From: Rhodoferax sp.
GTDB taxonomy: Bacteria > Pseudomonadota > Gammaproteobacteria > Burkholderiales > Burkholderiaceae_C
Direction of reading: 5' to 3'
Length of the DNA stretch: 64,000 bases
Assembly: GCA_024235935.1 (NCBI GenBank)
Contig: JACKLL010000017.1
Span: forward strand, 1 to 64,000
Below, piece after piece: positions 8,567 through 17,063 of this stretch. Numbering within the stretch: the first letter of the stretch is position 1; each line of letters starts with the position of its first letter. The position numbers were made by a program, and so were the translations under genes. A model generated the notes under the pieces. That model did not search any database. It was not told the origin of the DNA and was given only the letters and a program-made list of their open reading frames with translations.

Positions 8567-9522
8567 GCCGCGGCCTTGATGAGGAACAAGGGGCGCGGCG
8601 AGCATCCTATCTCCAGCGGCACGCGCAGATGCTGGACTTCGCCATCCATCGCCACACGAATGCGCCGCCGTCCGGGCAGCATGCGTGGCCGCACCTGCAT
8701 CTGCGTGAACGCGAAGCGCTCGACCGTGTCGGCCTCACCCAGCGTACCCAGCGCGCCGCGCAACATCAGCCCCAGCATCGCCAGTGTGCTGATCGGTCGC
8801 AGCATCACCCCTGAGATGCGGCCGTCTTCGCGCGCATCGGGCCGGGCCAGGCCTACGCGCGCCAGTTGCAGCTGGTTGTTGCCGACAAACAGCGTCGGTG
8901 TGGTGACATCGCGTACCGTACCTTCCTGGCGAATGTGCAGCCGCAGCGGCCGGTGCGTGCGCAGCAGTGTCATGGCGCTGGCGAACAGCACCACCAGCCG
9001 ATGGCGACCGAAGCGCGCGGTATAGGCCTCGCGGTCCTTGAGCATGTCGGGATACATGCCCAGGCTGGCGTTGACCAGGAACAGCTGATCGTTGACGACC
9101 CCGACCTGCACCGGCACCGCTGCACCCCGCAGCAGCACACGGGTTGCCTCGGCGGCATCCTCCGGCAGTCCGTGCGTACGCGCGAAGTAGTTGAACGTGC
9201 CTTGCGGCACCAGTCCCATCGGACATCCATGTGCATGGGCCGCCCGGGCGACGGCATTGAGCGTGCCATCGCCGCCCACCGCCACCACAGCCGAGCGCCG
9301 CCGCATCGCCGTGCGCACCGCCGCATCGGCGGCCTGTGCCAGATCGGCAGGACGGACGAAGCGCAGCTCGCCTTCCCGGCCCGCCTCGGCCAGCGCAGCC
9401 TCGATCGCGGCCCGCTTCTCCTCGGGCGCATGGCTGCCTGAGGCCGCGTTGATGATGAACACCAGCCGCCGCTCGGGGTCCACCCTCGGCACCAAGGCCG
9501 TCAGCGTGTCAGGCCGCCTCAT
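8563..9522 (-). CDS. Diacylglycerol kinase-like lipid kinase (DAGK catalytic domain)
   Basis: This 319-residue protein belongs to the DgkB/YegS lipid kinase family. The ATP-binding loop GGDGTLN is at residues 83-89, preceded by the family's opening NAASGS (phosphate-contacting), and followed by PQGTFNYFARTHGLP, a signature of this fold. The C-terminal domain, ending with VAMDGEVQHLRVPLEI, is also typical. Such enzymes phosphorylate diacylglycerol, ceramide or phosphatidylglycerol at the inner membrane. I start it at the ATG at 9522 (MRRPDTL); the frame stays open to 9627, which would add 35 residues of no family similarity. It leads the operon with the phosphoesterase and PAP2 genes, an arrangement that looks like a make-and-remove cycle for a lipid phosphate. 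Confidence 0.88.
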   Translation of the reverse strand: MRRPDTLTALVPRVDPERRLVFIINAASGSHAPEEKRAAIEAALAEAGREGELRFVRPADLAQAADAAVRTAMRRRSAVVAVGGDGTLNAVARAAHAHGCPMGLVPQGTFNYFARTHGLPEDAAEATRVLLRGAAVPVQVGVVNDQLFLVNASLGMYPDMLKDREAYTARFGRHRLVVLFASAMTLLRTHRPLRLHIRQEGTVRDVTTPTLFVGNNQLQLARVGLARPDAREDGRISGVMLRPISTLAMLGLMLRGALGTLGEADTVERFAFTQMQVRPRMLPGRRRIRVAMDGEVQHLRVPLEIGCSPRPLFLIKAAA

Positions 9523-9806
9523 GGGATCTGGTTCGAGATCTCGGTCATGCTCCAAGTGTGCCCGACCCGCGAAGGCTTGCGCCGCAAATCCGTCTCCCAG
9601 GGCGTCGAACGGCATGCCGTCTGACAAGACGATCGGTCCTCGTCGCCTTCCGCAAGCCAGTCGCCTTTCCTAGACTGGTGTTTTGCGGCCAAAGTGGCTG
9701 CACAGGGACCTGGTTCCTGGCAGCACCCACGCCGAACGATCGACGGTCGCCGCAGTGCTTCGACGTGCGCTGCCACCCCGCCGCCCCCCCTCGACAAGGA
9801 GACGAT

Positions 9807-10490
9807 ATGAAGATTCTGATGGTTCTGACTTCCCACGACACACTGGGCGATACCGGGCGCAAGACCGGCTTCTGGCTGGAGGAATTCGCCGCACCGTACT
9901 ACGTGTTCAAGGATGCCGGCGTACAGGTCACGCTGGTCTCGCCCAAGGGGGGGCAGCCGCCGCTGGATCCAGTGAGTGATGCACCGGACGCGCAGACCGC
10001 TGCCACACGGCGCTTCAAGTCCGACGCTGCGGCGCAGACAGCGCTGGCGCACACCGGCAAGCTGGCCGACGTCACGAGCGATGCCTTCGATGCGGTCTTC
10101 TACCCGGGCGGCCATGGCCCGCTGTGGGATCTGTCCGAGGACAGGCAATCGATCCAGCTGATCGAAACCACCATCGCTGCCGGCAAGCCCGTGGCGGCGG
10201 TCTGCCACGCGCCGGCCGTGCTGCGCCATGCCCGGACTGCCGACGGCTCGCCGCTGGTCAAGGGTCGCAAGGTCACCGGCTTCACCAACAGCGAAGAGGC
10301 GGCGGCGCAACTGCTGGATGTCGTGCCGTTTCTGGTGGAAGACATGCTGATCAAGAATGGCGCCGACTACCGCAAGGCAGCCGACTGGCAGTCGCATGTC
10401 GTCCGGGACGGTCTGCTGATCACCGGCCAGAACCCGGCCTCCTCCGACGCTGCGGCCCACGCGCTGCTGGACATGCTCAAGCCGCACTGA
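9807..10490 (+). CDS. DJ-1/PfpI (class I glutamine amidotransferase-like) protein
   Basis: This 227-residue protein belongs to the DJ-1/PfpI superfamily, close to the Hsp31/ES1-like branch. The nucleophile elbow AVCHAPAVL places the reactive Cys143 next to His144, and the acidic partner is in GFWLEEFAAPYYVF (Glu25 or Glu26). The segment YPGGHGPLWDL is typical of the branch that includes glyoxalase III and deglycase activities, so detoxification of methylglyoxal or stress chaperoning is likely but not proven. The ribosome site AAGGAGACGAT stands directly before the ATG at 9807. The gene is divergent from the lipid kinase gene across about 280 bases and is followed 67 bases later by an aldehyde dehydrogenase, so the two may share a role against reactive aldehydes. 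Confidence 0.85.
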   Translation: MKILMVLTSHDTLGDTGRKTGFWLEEFAAPYYVFKDAGVQVTLVSPKGGQPPLDPVSDAPDAQTAATRRFKSDAAAQTALAHTGKLADVTSDAFDAVFYPGGHGPLWDLSEDRQSIQLIETTIAAGKPVAAVCHAPAVLRHARTADGSPLVKGRKVTGFTNSEEAAAQLLDVVPFLVEDMLIKNGADYRKAADWQSHVVRDGLLITGQNPASSDAAAHALLDMLKPH

Positions 10491-10557
10491 CCGCACGGAT
10501 CAGAAACACCGGCGGCTATGGCCGCAGCCCCTGGAACTTTGACCGGAGAGACCCCGC

Positions 10558-11928
10558 ATGGCTTACCAGAGCAAGAACCCCTACAACGGCGAGGTCGGCA
10601 AGACCTTCGACGAAATCAGCGATGCGCAGCTCGAGGCCTGCATCAAGGCGGCCGACGATTGCTTCCGCACGCAATGGCGCAATACCCGCTTCGACGAACG
10701 CAAGGCGATCCTCAAGCGTGCCGCCACCATCATGCGCGAGCGATCGCAGGATTTCGCCGCGCTGATCACGCTGGAGATGGGCAAGCTGATTGCGCAGAGC
10801 CAGGGCGAGGTCGCACTGTGCGCGGCCATCCTCGACTACTACGCCGACCATGCCGAGCAGTTCCTCGCACCCGAGACGCTGGCGGCGGGCCGCGGCGAAG
10901 CGATGGTCGAGAGCAGTCCGCTGGGTGTGCTGTTCGGCGTCGAGCCCTGGAACTACCCCTACTACCAGATCGTGCGTTTCGCGGCGCCCAATCTGATGGC
11001 CGGCAACGTCGTGATGGTCAAACACGCCTCCAATGTGCCGCAATGCGCCCTCGCCTTCGAAGACCTGATGCGGGAGGCCGGCGCACCCGCAGGTGCCTAC
11101 ACCAATCTGTTCGTCTCCAAGGACCAGGTCGGCTGCATCATCGACGACGACCGGGTGCGCGGCGTGGCGCTGACCGGCAGTGAAAGTGCCGGAGCGGTGG
11201 TGGCTGCGCGCGCCGGCAAGAACCTCAAGAAGACCACGCTGGAGCTCGGCGGCAGCGACCCATTCATCGTGCTGGAGGACGCCGACCTCGACAAGGCCGT
11301 CCGGCATGCCGTCAGCGGCCGCATGGGCAATTCGGGGCAGGCCTGCACCGCGTCCAAGCGCATCATCGTCGTCGACGCACTGGCCGATCGCTTCCTCGAA
11401 AAATTCCAGGCCGCGATGGCCGGCTTCACGCCGGGTGACCCGATGGACAAACAGACCACGCTGGCGCCCTTGTCCTCGATGCAGGCTCTGAACACGCTGC
11501 TTGGCCAGGTCGAGCAGGCGGTCGAGCGCGGCGCACGCATCCTGCTGGGCGGCAAGCGCATCGACGCTGAACAAGGCGCGTTCATGCAGCCGACGATCCT
11601 GACCGACATCCGATCCGGCAATCCGGCCTACCACCAGGAGTTCTTCGGTCCGGTCGCGCTGTTCTTCCGCGTCGCCAACGAGGATGCTGCCGTGCAGCTG
11701 GCCAACGACTCCCCGTTCGGGCTCGGTGGCTCGGTCTTCACGTCCGACATCGCGCGCGGCAAAGACGTGGCGCGGCGCATCGATACCGGCATGGTCTTCA
11801 TCAATTCCAGCGCCGTCTCGTCGCCGGAATTGCCCTTCGGCGGCGTGAAGAACTCGGGCTACGGCCGCGAACTGTCGGTCGCCGGCATCCAGGAATTCGT
11901 CAACAAGAAGCTGATCCGCGTGAACTGA
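10558..11928 (+). CDS. NAD(P)-dependent succinate-semialdehyde dehydrogenase
   Basis: The 456-residue enzyme oxidises succinate semialdehyde to succinate. It has the complete aldehyde dehydrogenase machinery: Asn132 in EPWNYPYY, the cofactor-contacting Lys155, the general base Glu229 in LELGGSDP and the nucleophile Cys263 in NSGQACTASKR. The ELGGSDPFIVLEDADL segment and the short N terminus match the Sad/YneI branch rather than the longer GabD branch, so it probably serves the end of GABA or 4-hydroxybutyrate breakdown. The ribosome site is CCGGAGAG. No GABA transaminase is visible nearby. An intergenic region of 328 bases follows. Confidence 0.88.
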   Translation: MAYQSKNPYNGEVGKTFDEISDAQLEACIKAADDCFRTQWRNTRFDERKAILKRAATIMRERSQDFAALITLEMGKLIAQSQGEVALCAAILDYYADHAEQFLAPETLAAGRGEAMVESSPLGVLFGVEPWNYPYYQIVRFAAPNLMAGNVVMVKHASNVPQCALAFEDLMREAGAPAGAYTNLFVSKDQVGCIIDDDRVRGVALTGSESAGAVVAARAGKNLKKTTLELGGSDPFIVLEDADLDKAVRHAVSGRMGNSGQACTASKRIIVVDALADRFLEKFQAAMAGFTPGDPMDKQTTLAPLSSMQALNTLLGQVEQAVERGARILLGGKRIDAEQGAFMQPTILTDIRSGNPAYHQEFFGPVALFFRVANEDAAVQLANDSPFGLGGSVFTSDIARGKDVARRIDTGMVFINSSAVSSPELPFGGVKNSGYGRELSVAGIQEFVNKKLIRVN

Positions 11929-12256
11929 CACGCGTTGACCCGCGCGCGGGCTTACGGGCGACCCGCGCCGGCTGCGTCGTCGAGACGCCGGCTTCCTGCC
12001 CGCGGGAAGACTCTCCAGCGCGTCCACGGCGGGCGCGCTACCTGGCGGCATACCCGCGCAACAGCCACAGGGCGCTTTGGCGATAGACTCACAGACCGTG
12101 CCGCGAGCTCCGGTCTTGCAGCGTGTTCATGCCCCAGGCCCACACCGCCAGACCCGGACCGCGTCCACCCCCCACCCCACATCGATCACCCGCGGAAGAT
12201 CGCCATTCAGACTGCCTGCACGGCCATTCTTCCCCCAGGCTTCAGAAAGAACCACC
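11929..12256. other. Intergenic region without a recognisable gene
   Basis: This 328-base stretch separates two genes on the same strand. I see no open frame with a ribosome site, no clear terminator with a T-run and no convincing repeat. The last 50 bases are C- and A-rich and probably form the leader of the PanE-like gene. Confidence 0.5.
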
Positions 12257-13192
12257 ATGCGAATCGCAATCATGGGCGCAGGCGCCGTCGGCGGCTACTT
12301 TGGCGGGCTGTTGGCCCTGAGCGGTCTGGATGTCACCTTCATTGCGCGCGGAGCGCATTTGCAGGCGATGCAGAAAAGCGGCCTGACGCTCGAGACCCCC
12401 AAAGGCACACTGCAGGTCGACCATGCCCGGTTTGTCGCCGACCCCTGCGAAGTGGGCGACTGCGACGTGGTGCTGTTCGCGGTCAAGGCCTACGATATCG
12501 AGGCCGCCGCCGCCCCGCTCAAACCACTGGTCGACCGGGGTGCGACGATCATCTCCGTGCTCAATGGCGTCGATCACCAGGACCGCATCGGCGCCGTTGT
12601 CGGAGCCGACTACGTGCTGGGCGGCCTGGCCCTGGTATCGGGGGTGATGACGGCGCCTGGTGTGATCCGCTACACCTCACCGATGTCGAGTCTGCGCTTT
12701 GGTGAGGCCGACGGCAGCCTGAGTCGCCGCGCGGTGGCGTTTCGCGACGCCTGCATGGCGGCCGGATTCGATGCCGAGGTGGTCAGCGACATCCGCGCCG
12801 CGCAATGGACCAAGTTTGTCGCGCTCGCCACCAATGCCGCGCTCACCAGCCTGTTCAGGCTCCCGGCTGGCTACATCTACCATGACGCGCAGACCATTCC
12901 TTTGGCGCTGCGTGGATTTGAGGAGGTCGCCGCAGTGGGGTGCGCAATGGGTATCGCCTTGCCATCCGATGTGGTGGAACGTGCCCTGGCCATACACCAG
13001 TCATTCCCCAAGGGCATGTACGCCTCGATGTACCACGACCTTGCCAAGGGCAGGCCGATGGAACTGGACAGCCTGTCGGGTCATATCGTCCGGCAGGGCC
13101 GCGCACTCGGTGTGCCGACACCGGTCCACGAAATGGCCTACCTGGCGCTCAAACCCTATCTGCATGGCACACCCAAGCCCCTCTCGGACTAG
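12257..13192 (+). CDS. panE: 2-dehydropantoate 2-reductase (PanE/ApbA family)
   Basis: This is a 311-residue NADPH-dependent reductase. The dinucleotide motif GAGAVGGYFG begins at residue 7, and the catalytic Lys186 sits in AAQWTKFVALATNAAL with the partner Asn193, as in ketopantoate reductase. The C-terminal helical domain ends in the conserved MELDSLSGHIVRQGRALGVPTPV. The enzyme would reduce ketopantoate to pantoate for coenzyme A synthesis, although Burkholderiales often carry several paralogues with other 2-keto acid substrates, so the panE symbol is tentative. An upstream in-frame extension of 60 residues has no family similarity and is left out. A hairpin follows the stop. Confidence 0.84.
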   Translation: MRIAIMGAGAVGGYFGGLLALSGLDVTFIARGAHLQAMQKSGLTLETPKGTLQVDHARFVADPCEVGDCDVVLFAVKAYDIEAAAAPLKPLVDRGATIISVLNGVDHQDRIGAVVGADYVLGGLALVSGVMTAPGVIRYTSPMSSLRFGEADGSLSRRAVAFRDACMAAGFDAEVVSDIRAAQWTKFVALATNAALTSLFRLPAGYIYHDAQTIPLALRGFEEVAAVGCAMGIALPSDVVERALAIHQSFPKGMYASMYHDLAKGRPMELDSLSGHIVRQGRALGVPTPVHEMAYLALKPYLHGTPKPLSD

Positions 13193-13199
13193 TCTTTCA

Positions 13200-13224
13200 G
13201 GGGCCCACCGCGACGGCGGGCCCC
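13200..13224. terminator. Bidirectional hairpin between panE and the ene-reductase gene
   Basis: An 11-bp stem with one mismatch (GGGGCCCACCG against CGGCGGGCCCC) with a three-base loop lies in the 57-base gap between two convergent genes. The position suits a terminator serving both, although only a short T-rich stretch (TCTTTC) flanks it. Confidence 0.5.
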
Positions 13225-13249
13225 GGCTGCATGCTTGTCGGATGGACGC

Positions 13250-14320
13250 TCAGGCCATGGCCGCGGACATCGCCGGGTAGTCCGTATAGCCTTTGGCGCC
13301 CGGGGTGTAAAAGCTGCCGGGATCGGGCTGGTTCAGTTCCGCCCCCGCCTGGATGCGCTCTGGCAGATCAGGGTTGGCCAGGAAGGCGGTACCGAAAGCG
13401 ACCGCATCGAGCTTGCCTTCGGAGATCGCCTGCTCGGCTTCGGCCGGGGTGTAGCCCATGTTGCCAATCAGCACCCCTTGGTAGTTGGCACGCGCCACGG
13501 TCATCACATCGCCTTTTTGCGCCTGGAAGAAGTCCGAACGCATGACATGCAGGTAGGCCAGCTTGAATGCATTGAGACGCTCGGCCAGAAATCCGATCAG
13601 GCCGATCGGATCGCTGTCGATCATGCTGTTGTAGCTGTTGAGCGGTGACAGACGCAGTCCCACGCGCTCGGCGCCGATCGCAGCCGTGACCGCCGTCAGC
13701 ACCTCGAACAGGAAGCGCGCGCGGTTCTCCAGCGATCCGCCATAGCCGTCGGTGCGCTTGTTGGCACTGTCGCGCAGAAACTGGTCGATCAGATAGCCAT
13801 TGGCACCATGCACTTCCACGCCGTCAAAGCCGGCCTCGATGGCGTTTCTGGCACCTTGGGCGTAGGCGGCCACCACCGTGGGGATTTCTTCCAGCGCAAG
13901 GGCACGCGGCACCGCGTTGGGCAGCTTGCCCTTGGGCGTGTGCACGTCACCGTCGATGGCGATGGCACTGGACGACACATTCTCCGCGCCATCGTTCATG
14001 GCCGGGTGGGCCGCACGACCCGCGTGCCAGATCTGCATGAAGATGCGTCCGCCCCTGGCATGTACCGCATCCGTGACCTTCTTCCAGCCGGCGACCTGCG
14101 CCGGGGAATAAATGCCAGGCTCGGCGGCGAACGCAGACGTACCGGGCGCGACCATGGTGCACTCGGTGATCAGCAGGCCGCCACTGGCACGCTGGGCGTA
14201 ATACTCCGCCATCAGGTCATTGGGCAGGTGCTCCAGACCGGCACGGGTGCGCGTCAACGGAGCGAGCAGGATACGGTTGGGCAGCGTCAGGGGGCCAAGG
14301 CGCAAAGCATCGAAAAGCAT
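13250..14320 (-). CDS. Old Yellow Enzyme family ene-reductase (NemA-like)
   Basis: The product (356 residues from the ATG at 14320) is an FMN-dependent ene-reductase. Family features in order are LGPLTLPNRILLAPLTRTRA with the flavin-contacting Thr, FMQIWHAGRAAHP, the substrate-binding pair His171/Asn174 in EVHGANGYLIDQF, and TDGYGGSLENRARF with the likely proton donor Tyr193. Such enzymes reduce N-ethylmaleimide, nitroesters or other activated alkenes using NADPH, often in electrophile detoxification. An earlier in-frame ATG at 14362 adds 14 residues without similarity. No regulator of the NemR type is adjacent. It is convergent with panE. Confidence 0.92.
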   Translation of the reverse strand: MLFDALRLGPLTLPNRILLAPLTRTRAGLEHLPNDLMAEYYAQRASGGLLITECTMVAPGTSAFAAEPGIYSPAQVAGWKKVTDAVHARGGRIFMQIWHAGRAAHPAMNDGAENVSSSAIAIDGDVHTPKGKLPNAVPRALALEEIPTVVAAYAQGARNAIEAGFDGVEVHGANGYLIDQFLRDSANKRTDGYGGSLENRARFLFEVLTAVTAAIGAERVGLRLSPLNSYNSMIDSDPIGLIGFLAERLNAFKLAYLHVMRSDFFQAQKGDVMTVARANYQGVLIGNMGYTPAEAEQAISEGKLDAVAFGTAFLANPDLPERIQAGAELNQPDPGSFYTPGAKGYTDYPAMSAAMA

Positions 14321-14462
14321 GGGATTGAATCCGTAGAGTGAAACCGGATCGCAAGGTAGCACTATCGCATTGACACGGCGCCAGCAGACTTACTGGAAAT
14401 TCGCTAGCAAAACCGGAGGCAGGCCTGGCGCAGACCCTGCCCAAGAGACGGGAACAGCCCTG

Positions 14463-15617
14463 TCAGCGGCTTTCCGCCACCTGTGGATCCGGGTCGGCAG
14501 GCTCGGCGCGCGGCGTCGCCGCACTGGCCTCGACCGCATCCGCCTCGTCGCGTGCCACATGCAAGGTCTGCGTCGGAAACGCGATCTGCGCCCCATGCTT
14601 CTCGATGACCTGGCCAATCTGCAGCAGCACGTCCTGCTTGACGTGCTGAAAGTCCATCCAGTTCCTGACTTTCGTGAAGGTGTAGACCATCAGGTCGAGC
14701 GACGATGCCGCATAGGCGTTGAAGTTGACGATCAGGGTCTGGGTGGTGTCGATGTCGGGGTGTGCCTGCAGCATGGCGCGGATGTCGTCCACCACCGGCT
14801 TGACGACCGCAAAGTCGTCATAGCGCAGGCCGATCGTCAGGTTGATGCGGCGATGGCTCATCCGCGACGGGTTTTCGACGACGATGCTGGTGAATACCGC
14901 ATTGGGCACGTAGATCGGGTTCTTGTTGAAGGCGCGGATCCGGGTGTGGCGCCAGCTGATGTACTCGACCGTGCCCTCCAGGCTCTTGTCGGGCGAGCGG
15001 ATCCAGTCGCCCACGGCAAATGGCCGGTCCAGATAGATCGTCAATCCGCCAAAGAAGTTGGCCAGCAGATCCTTGGCCGCAAAGCCGACCGCGATGCCAC
15101 CGACGCCGCCCAGCGCCAGCAGCCCGGTGATCTGGAACCCCAGCGTCTGCGCCGACATCAGGATCGCCACGATCACCGTGACCAGCCGCGCCAGCTTGCT
15201 CAGCGCATCAATGGTGGTGTGGTCGACTTCTTCGCCGCGCTTCACCCGCAGGCTCACGATGTTGTGACCGACCTGGCCGACAAAACTCAGCAGGAACCAT
15301 CCCATGCAGGCAATCAGCGCGACATCGCGCAATGCCGTCACCTCGGACAGAAACGGCTCGTCGATCTGGCGTTGCAGCACCCGCGCCATCACGCCGGCTC
15401 CGACCAGCCACATGGCGGCCAGCACCGGGCGACTGGCACTCTGCACCAGCGCATCGTCCCACACCGACGAGGTGCGCCGCGCCGCCTTGGCCGCATGGCG
15501 CAGCAGCACCTGCGCCAGCTGATTCGCGAGCACCGTCACCAGCGCGATGATGGCCAGCGACGCCACCCACAATTCGATGCCTACGTATTGACTCAGAAAA
15601 CTGCTCAGACGATTCAT
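14463..15617 (-). CDS. MscS-family mechanosensitive ion channel
   Basis: This 384-residue membrane protein is a small-conductance mechanosensitive channel relative. It has four or five helices; the pore-lining segment is GLLALGGVGGIAVGFAAKDLLANFFGG (glycine/alanine rich), directly followed by the beta domain FAVGDWIRSPDKSLEGTVEYISWRHTRIR and NKNPIYVPNAVF, both hallmarks of MscS. The C-terminal alpha/beta cage domain follows, ending in an acidic, alanine-rich tail. The channel would release solutes at hypo-osmotic shock. The start at 15617 is the first ATG that leaves a normal N terminus; the open frame upstream is low-quality sequence overlapping the divergent methyltransferase gene. Confidence 0.9.
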   Translation of the reverse strand: MNRLSSFLSQYVGIELWVASLAIIALVTVLANQLAQVLLRHAAKAARRTSSVWDDALVQSASRPVLAAMWLVGAGVMARVLQRQIDEPFLSEVTALRDVALIACMGWFLLSFVGQVGHNIVSLRVKRGEEVDHTTIDALSKLARLVTVIVAILMSAQTLGFQITGLLALGGVGGIAVGFAAKDLLANFFGGLTIYLDRPFAVGDWIRSPDKSLEGTVEYISWRHTRIRAFNKNPIYVPNAVFTSIVVENPSRMSHRRINLTIGLRYDDFAVVKPVVDDIRAMLQAHPDIDTTQTLIVNFNAYAASSLDLMVYTFTKVRNWMDFQHVKQDVLLQIGQVIEKHGAQIAFPTQTLHVARDEADAVEASAATPRAEPADPDPQVAESR

Positions 15618-15694
15618 GCGGGCTACTGTAAGCGATGGAGATGATCCCCCGTCGCCGCCGCACGTCCACCCACGCGCATCTGTTACAACGGGTG

Positions 15695-16981
15695 ATGATC
15701 GATTCGCCGCCCGCCACCGCCCTGCCAACGGCTTCCGATGCCGCCCACGGCGAACCCACGCCACACGGCGCTGTCCGGATTCACTGGGTCGAACGGGGAC
15801 TGCCACAGTCGTCCCGCTGGCACAGCGAGCGGGGTGCACCGCCGCCGACGCAGGTGGTGCTGTGCGACGACACCACCACTGCCGATGGCGCCTACCGGCT
15901 GGCCTGCGCCGGCACCGCACTGCTGTGGCGCGGCGACTTTCACAATGCACGCCAGTTGCTGCAAGCCCTGGGCCGGCGCAACGACCAGCCGCCCGCGCGC
16001 AAGCGCCGTGGCGGTGGCGCGCTCAAGGCGGCCGCATCGCAGCCTCAGGGGCCTGCCAATTTCCACCGGCACCGGATGGCACAGTCGCAGCGTGCCCGCA
16101 TCCTGGGCATGGTGCTGCTGCAGATCGACGCCGACTATGCGATTTCCTTGCGCCGCGCACCCGACGTGCGCCTGGCCTGCACCGAGGCCTGGGGCCCTGC
16201 CGCCCCATTGGAGGGCAGCTCGGTGGTGTCGCTGCGCGAGCTGATGGGTGTCACCAGCGCGCACGAATGGCGTCTCCGGGGTGTCGAGGTGCCCGCGCTG
16301 GGGGCGGGCCCGAACAACCGCATCCATCCCCACTACGGCGTGTTCTCGCCGGCGCGCGGCGAATACATCGACCTGGTCGCGCAGGCGGCGCTGCCGGTCA
16401 CCGGCCAGCAGCCCTATGTGGCATTCGACATCGGCACCGGCAGCGGCGTGCTGGCGGCGGTGCTGGCCCGGCGCGGCCTGCCGCATATCGTGGCCACTGA
16501 CCTGGAGCCGCGCGCGCTGGCCTGCGCCGGGGACAACCTGGAGCGCCTGGGCCTGCAGGCCCAGGTGACACTGTGCCAGACCGACCTGTTCCCCAGCGGC
16601 CAGGCTTCGCTGATCGTCTGCAACCCGCCCTGGCTGCCGGCACGCCCCACGGCGCCGATCGAACGCGCGGTCTACGACGAGGGTGGCCGCATGCTGCAGG
16701 GATGGTTGTCGGGACTGGCGGCGCATCTGGCGCCGGGTGGCGAAGCCTGGCTGGTGCTGTCCGACCTGGCCGAACGGCTGCAACTGCGCAGCCGCGACGC
16801 GCTGCTGGCGGCCATTGCGGCTGCCGGACTGACGGTGGCCGGACGCGCCGACACCCGGCCGCAGCATCCCAAGGCGGCAGACCGGCGCGACCGGCTGCAG
16901 CTCGCCCGCAGCACCGAGATCACCTCGCTGTGGCGCCTGGTACGGACCGATGCGGGAAAGGCGCTGAACATGGTTCCGTGA
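15695..16981 (+). CDS. SAM-dependent methyltransferase with NPPW motif
   Basis: This encodes a class I methyltransferase of 428 residues. The SAM-binding loop DIGTGSGVLAAVLARRG is followed by VATDLEPRALACAGDN and the active-site motif CNPPWLPA. The N-P-P-(Y/W) form is used by enzymes that methylate a planar nitrogen, such as the glutamine methyltransferases PrmB/PrmC or DNA/RNA adenine enzymes. The first 220 residues are a separate, uncharacterised N-terminal part, unlike PrmC. The true target is therefore unknown. In-frame ATGs at 15635 and 15641 are possible earlier starts. The patatin-like gene follows after 82 bases on the same strand. Confidence 0.75.
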   Translation: MIDSPPATALPTASDAAHGEPTPHGAVRIHWVERGLPQSSRWHSERGAPPPTQVVLCDDTTTADGAYRLACAGTALLWRGDFHNARQLLQALGRRNDQPPARKRRGGGALKAAASQPQGPANFHRHRMAQSQRARILGMVLLQIDADYAISLRRAPDVRLACTEAWGPAAPLEGSSVVSLRELMGVTSAHEWRLRGVEVPALGAGPNNRIHPHYGVFSPARGEYIDLVAQAALPVTGQQPYVAFDIGTGSGVLAAVLARRGLPHIVATDLEPRALACAGDNLERLGLQAQVTLCQTDLFPSGQASLIVCNPPWLPARPTAPIERAVYDEGGRMLQGWLSGLAAHLAPGGEAWLVLSDLAERLQLRSRDALLAAIAAAGLTVAGRADTRPQHPKAADRRDRLQLARSTEITSLWRLVRTDAGKALNMVP

Positions 16982-17063
16982 TAAGCGGTTAAAGTTGTCC
17001 AAACCAAGGGGCTGGCGCCAGCGCCCCCGTCTGGCGCACGGACCCCGCAGCGGAGGACGCACC

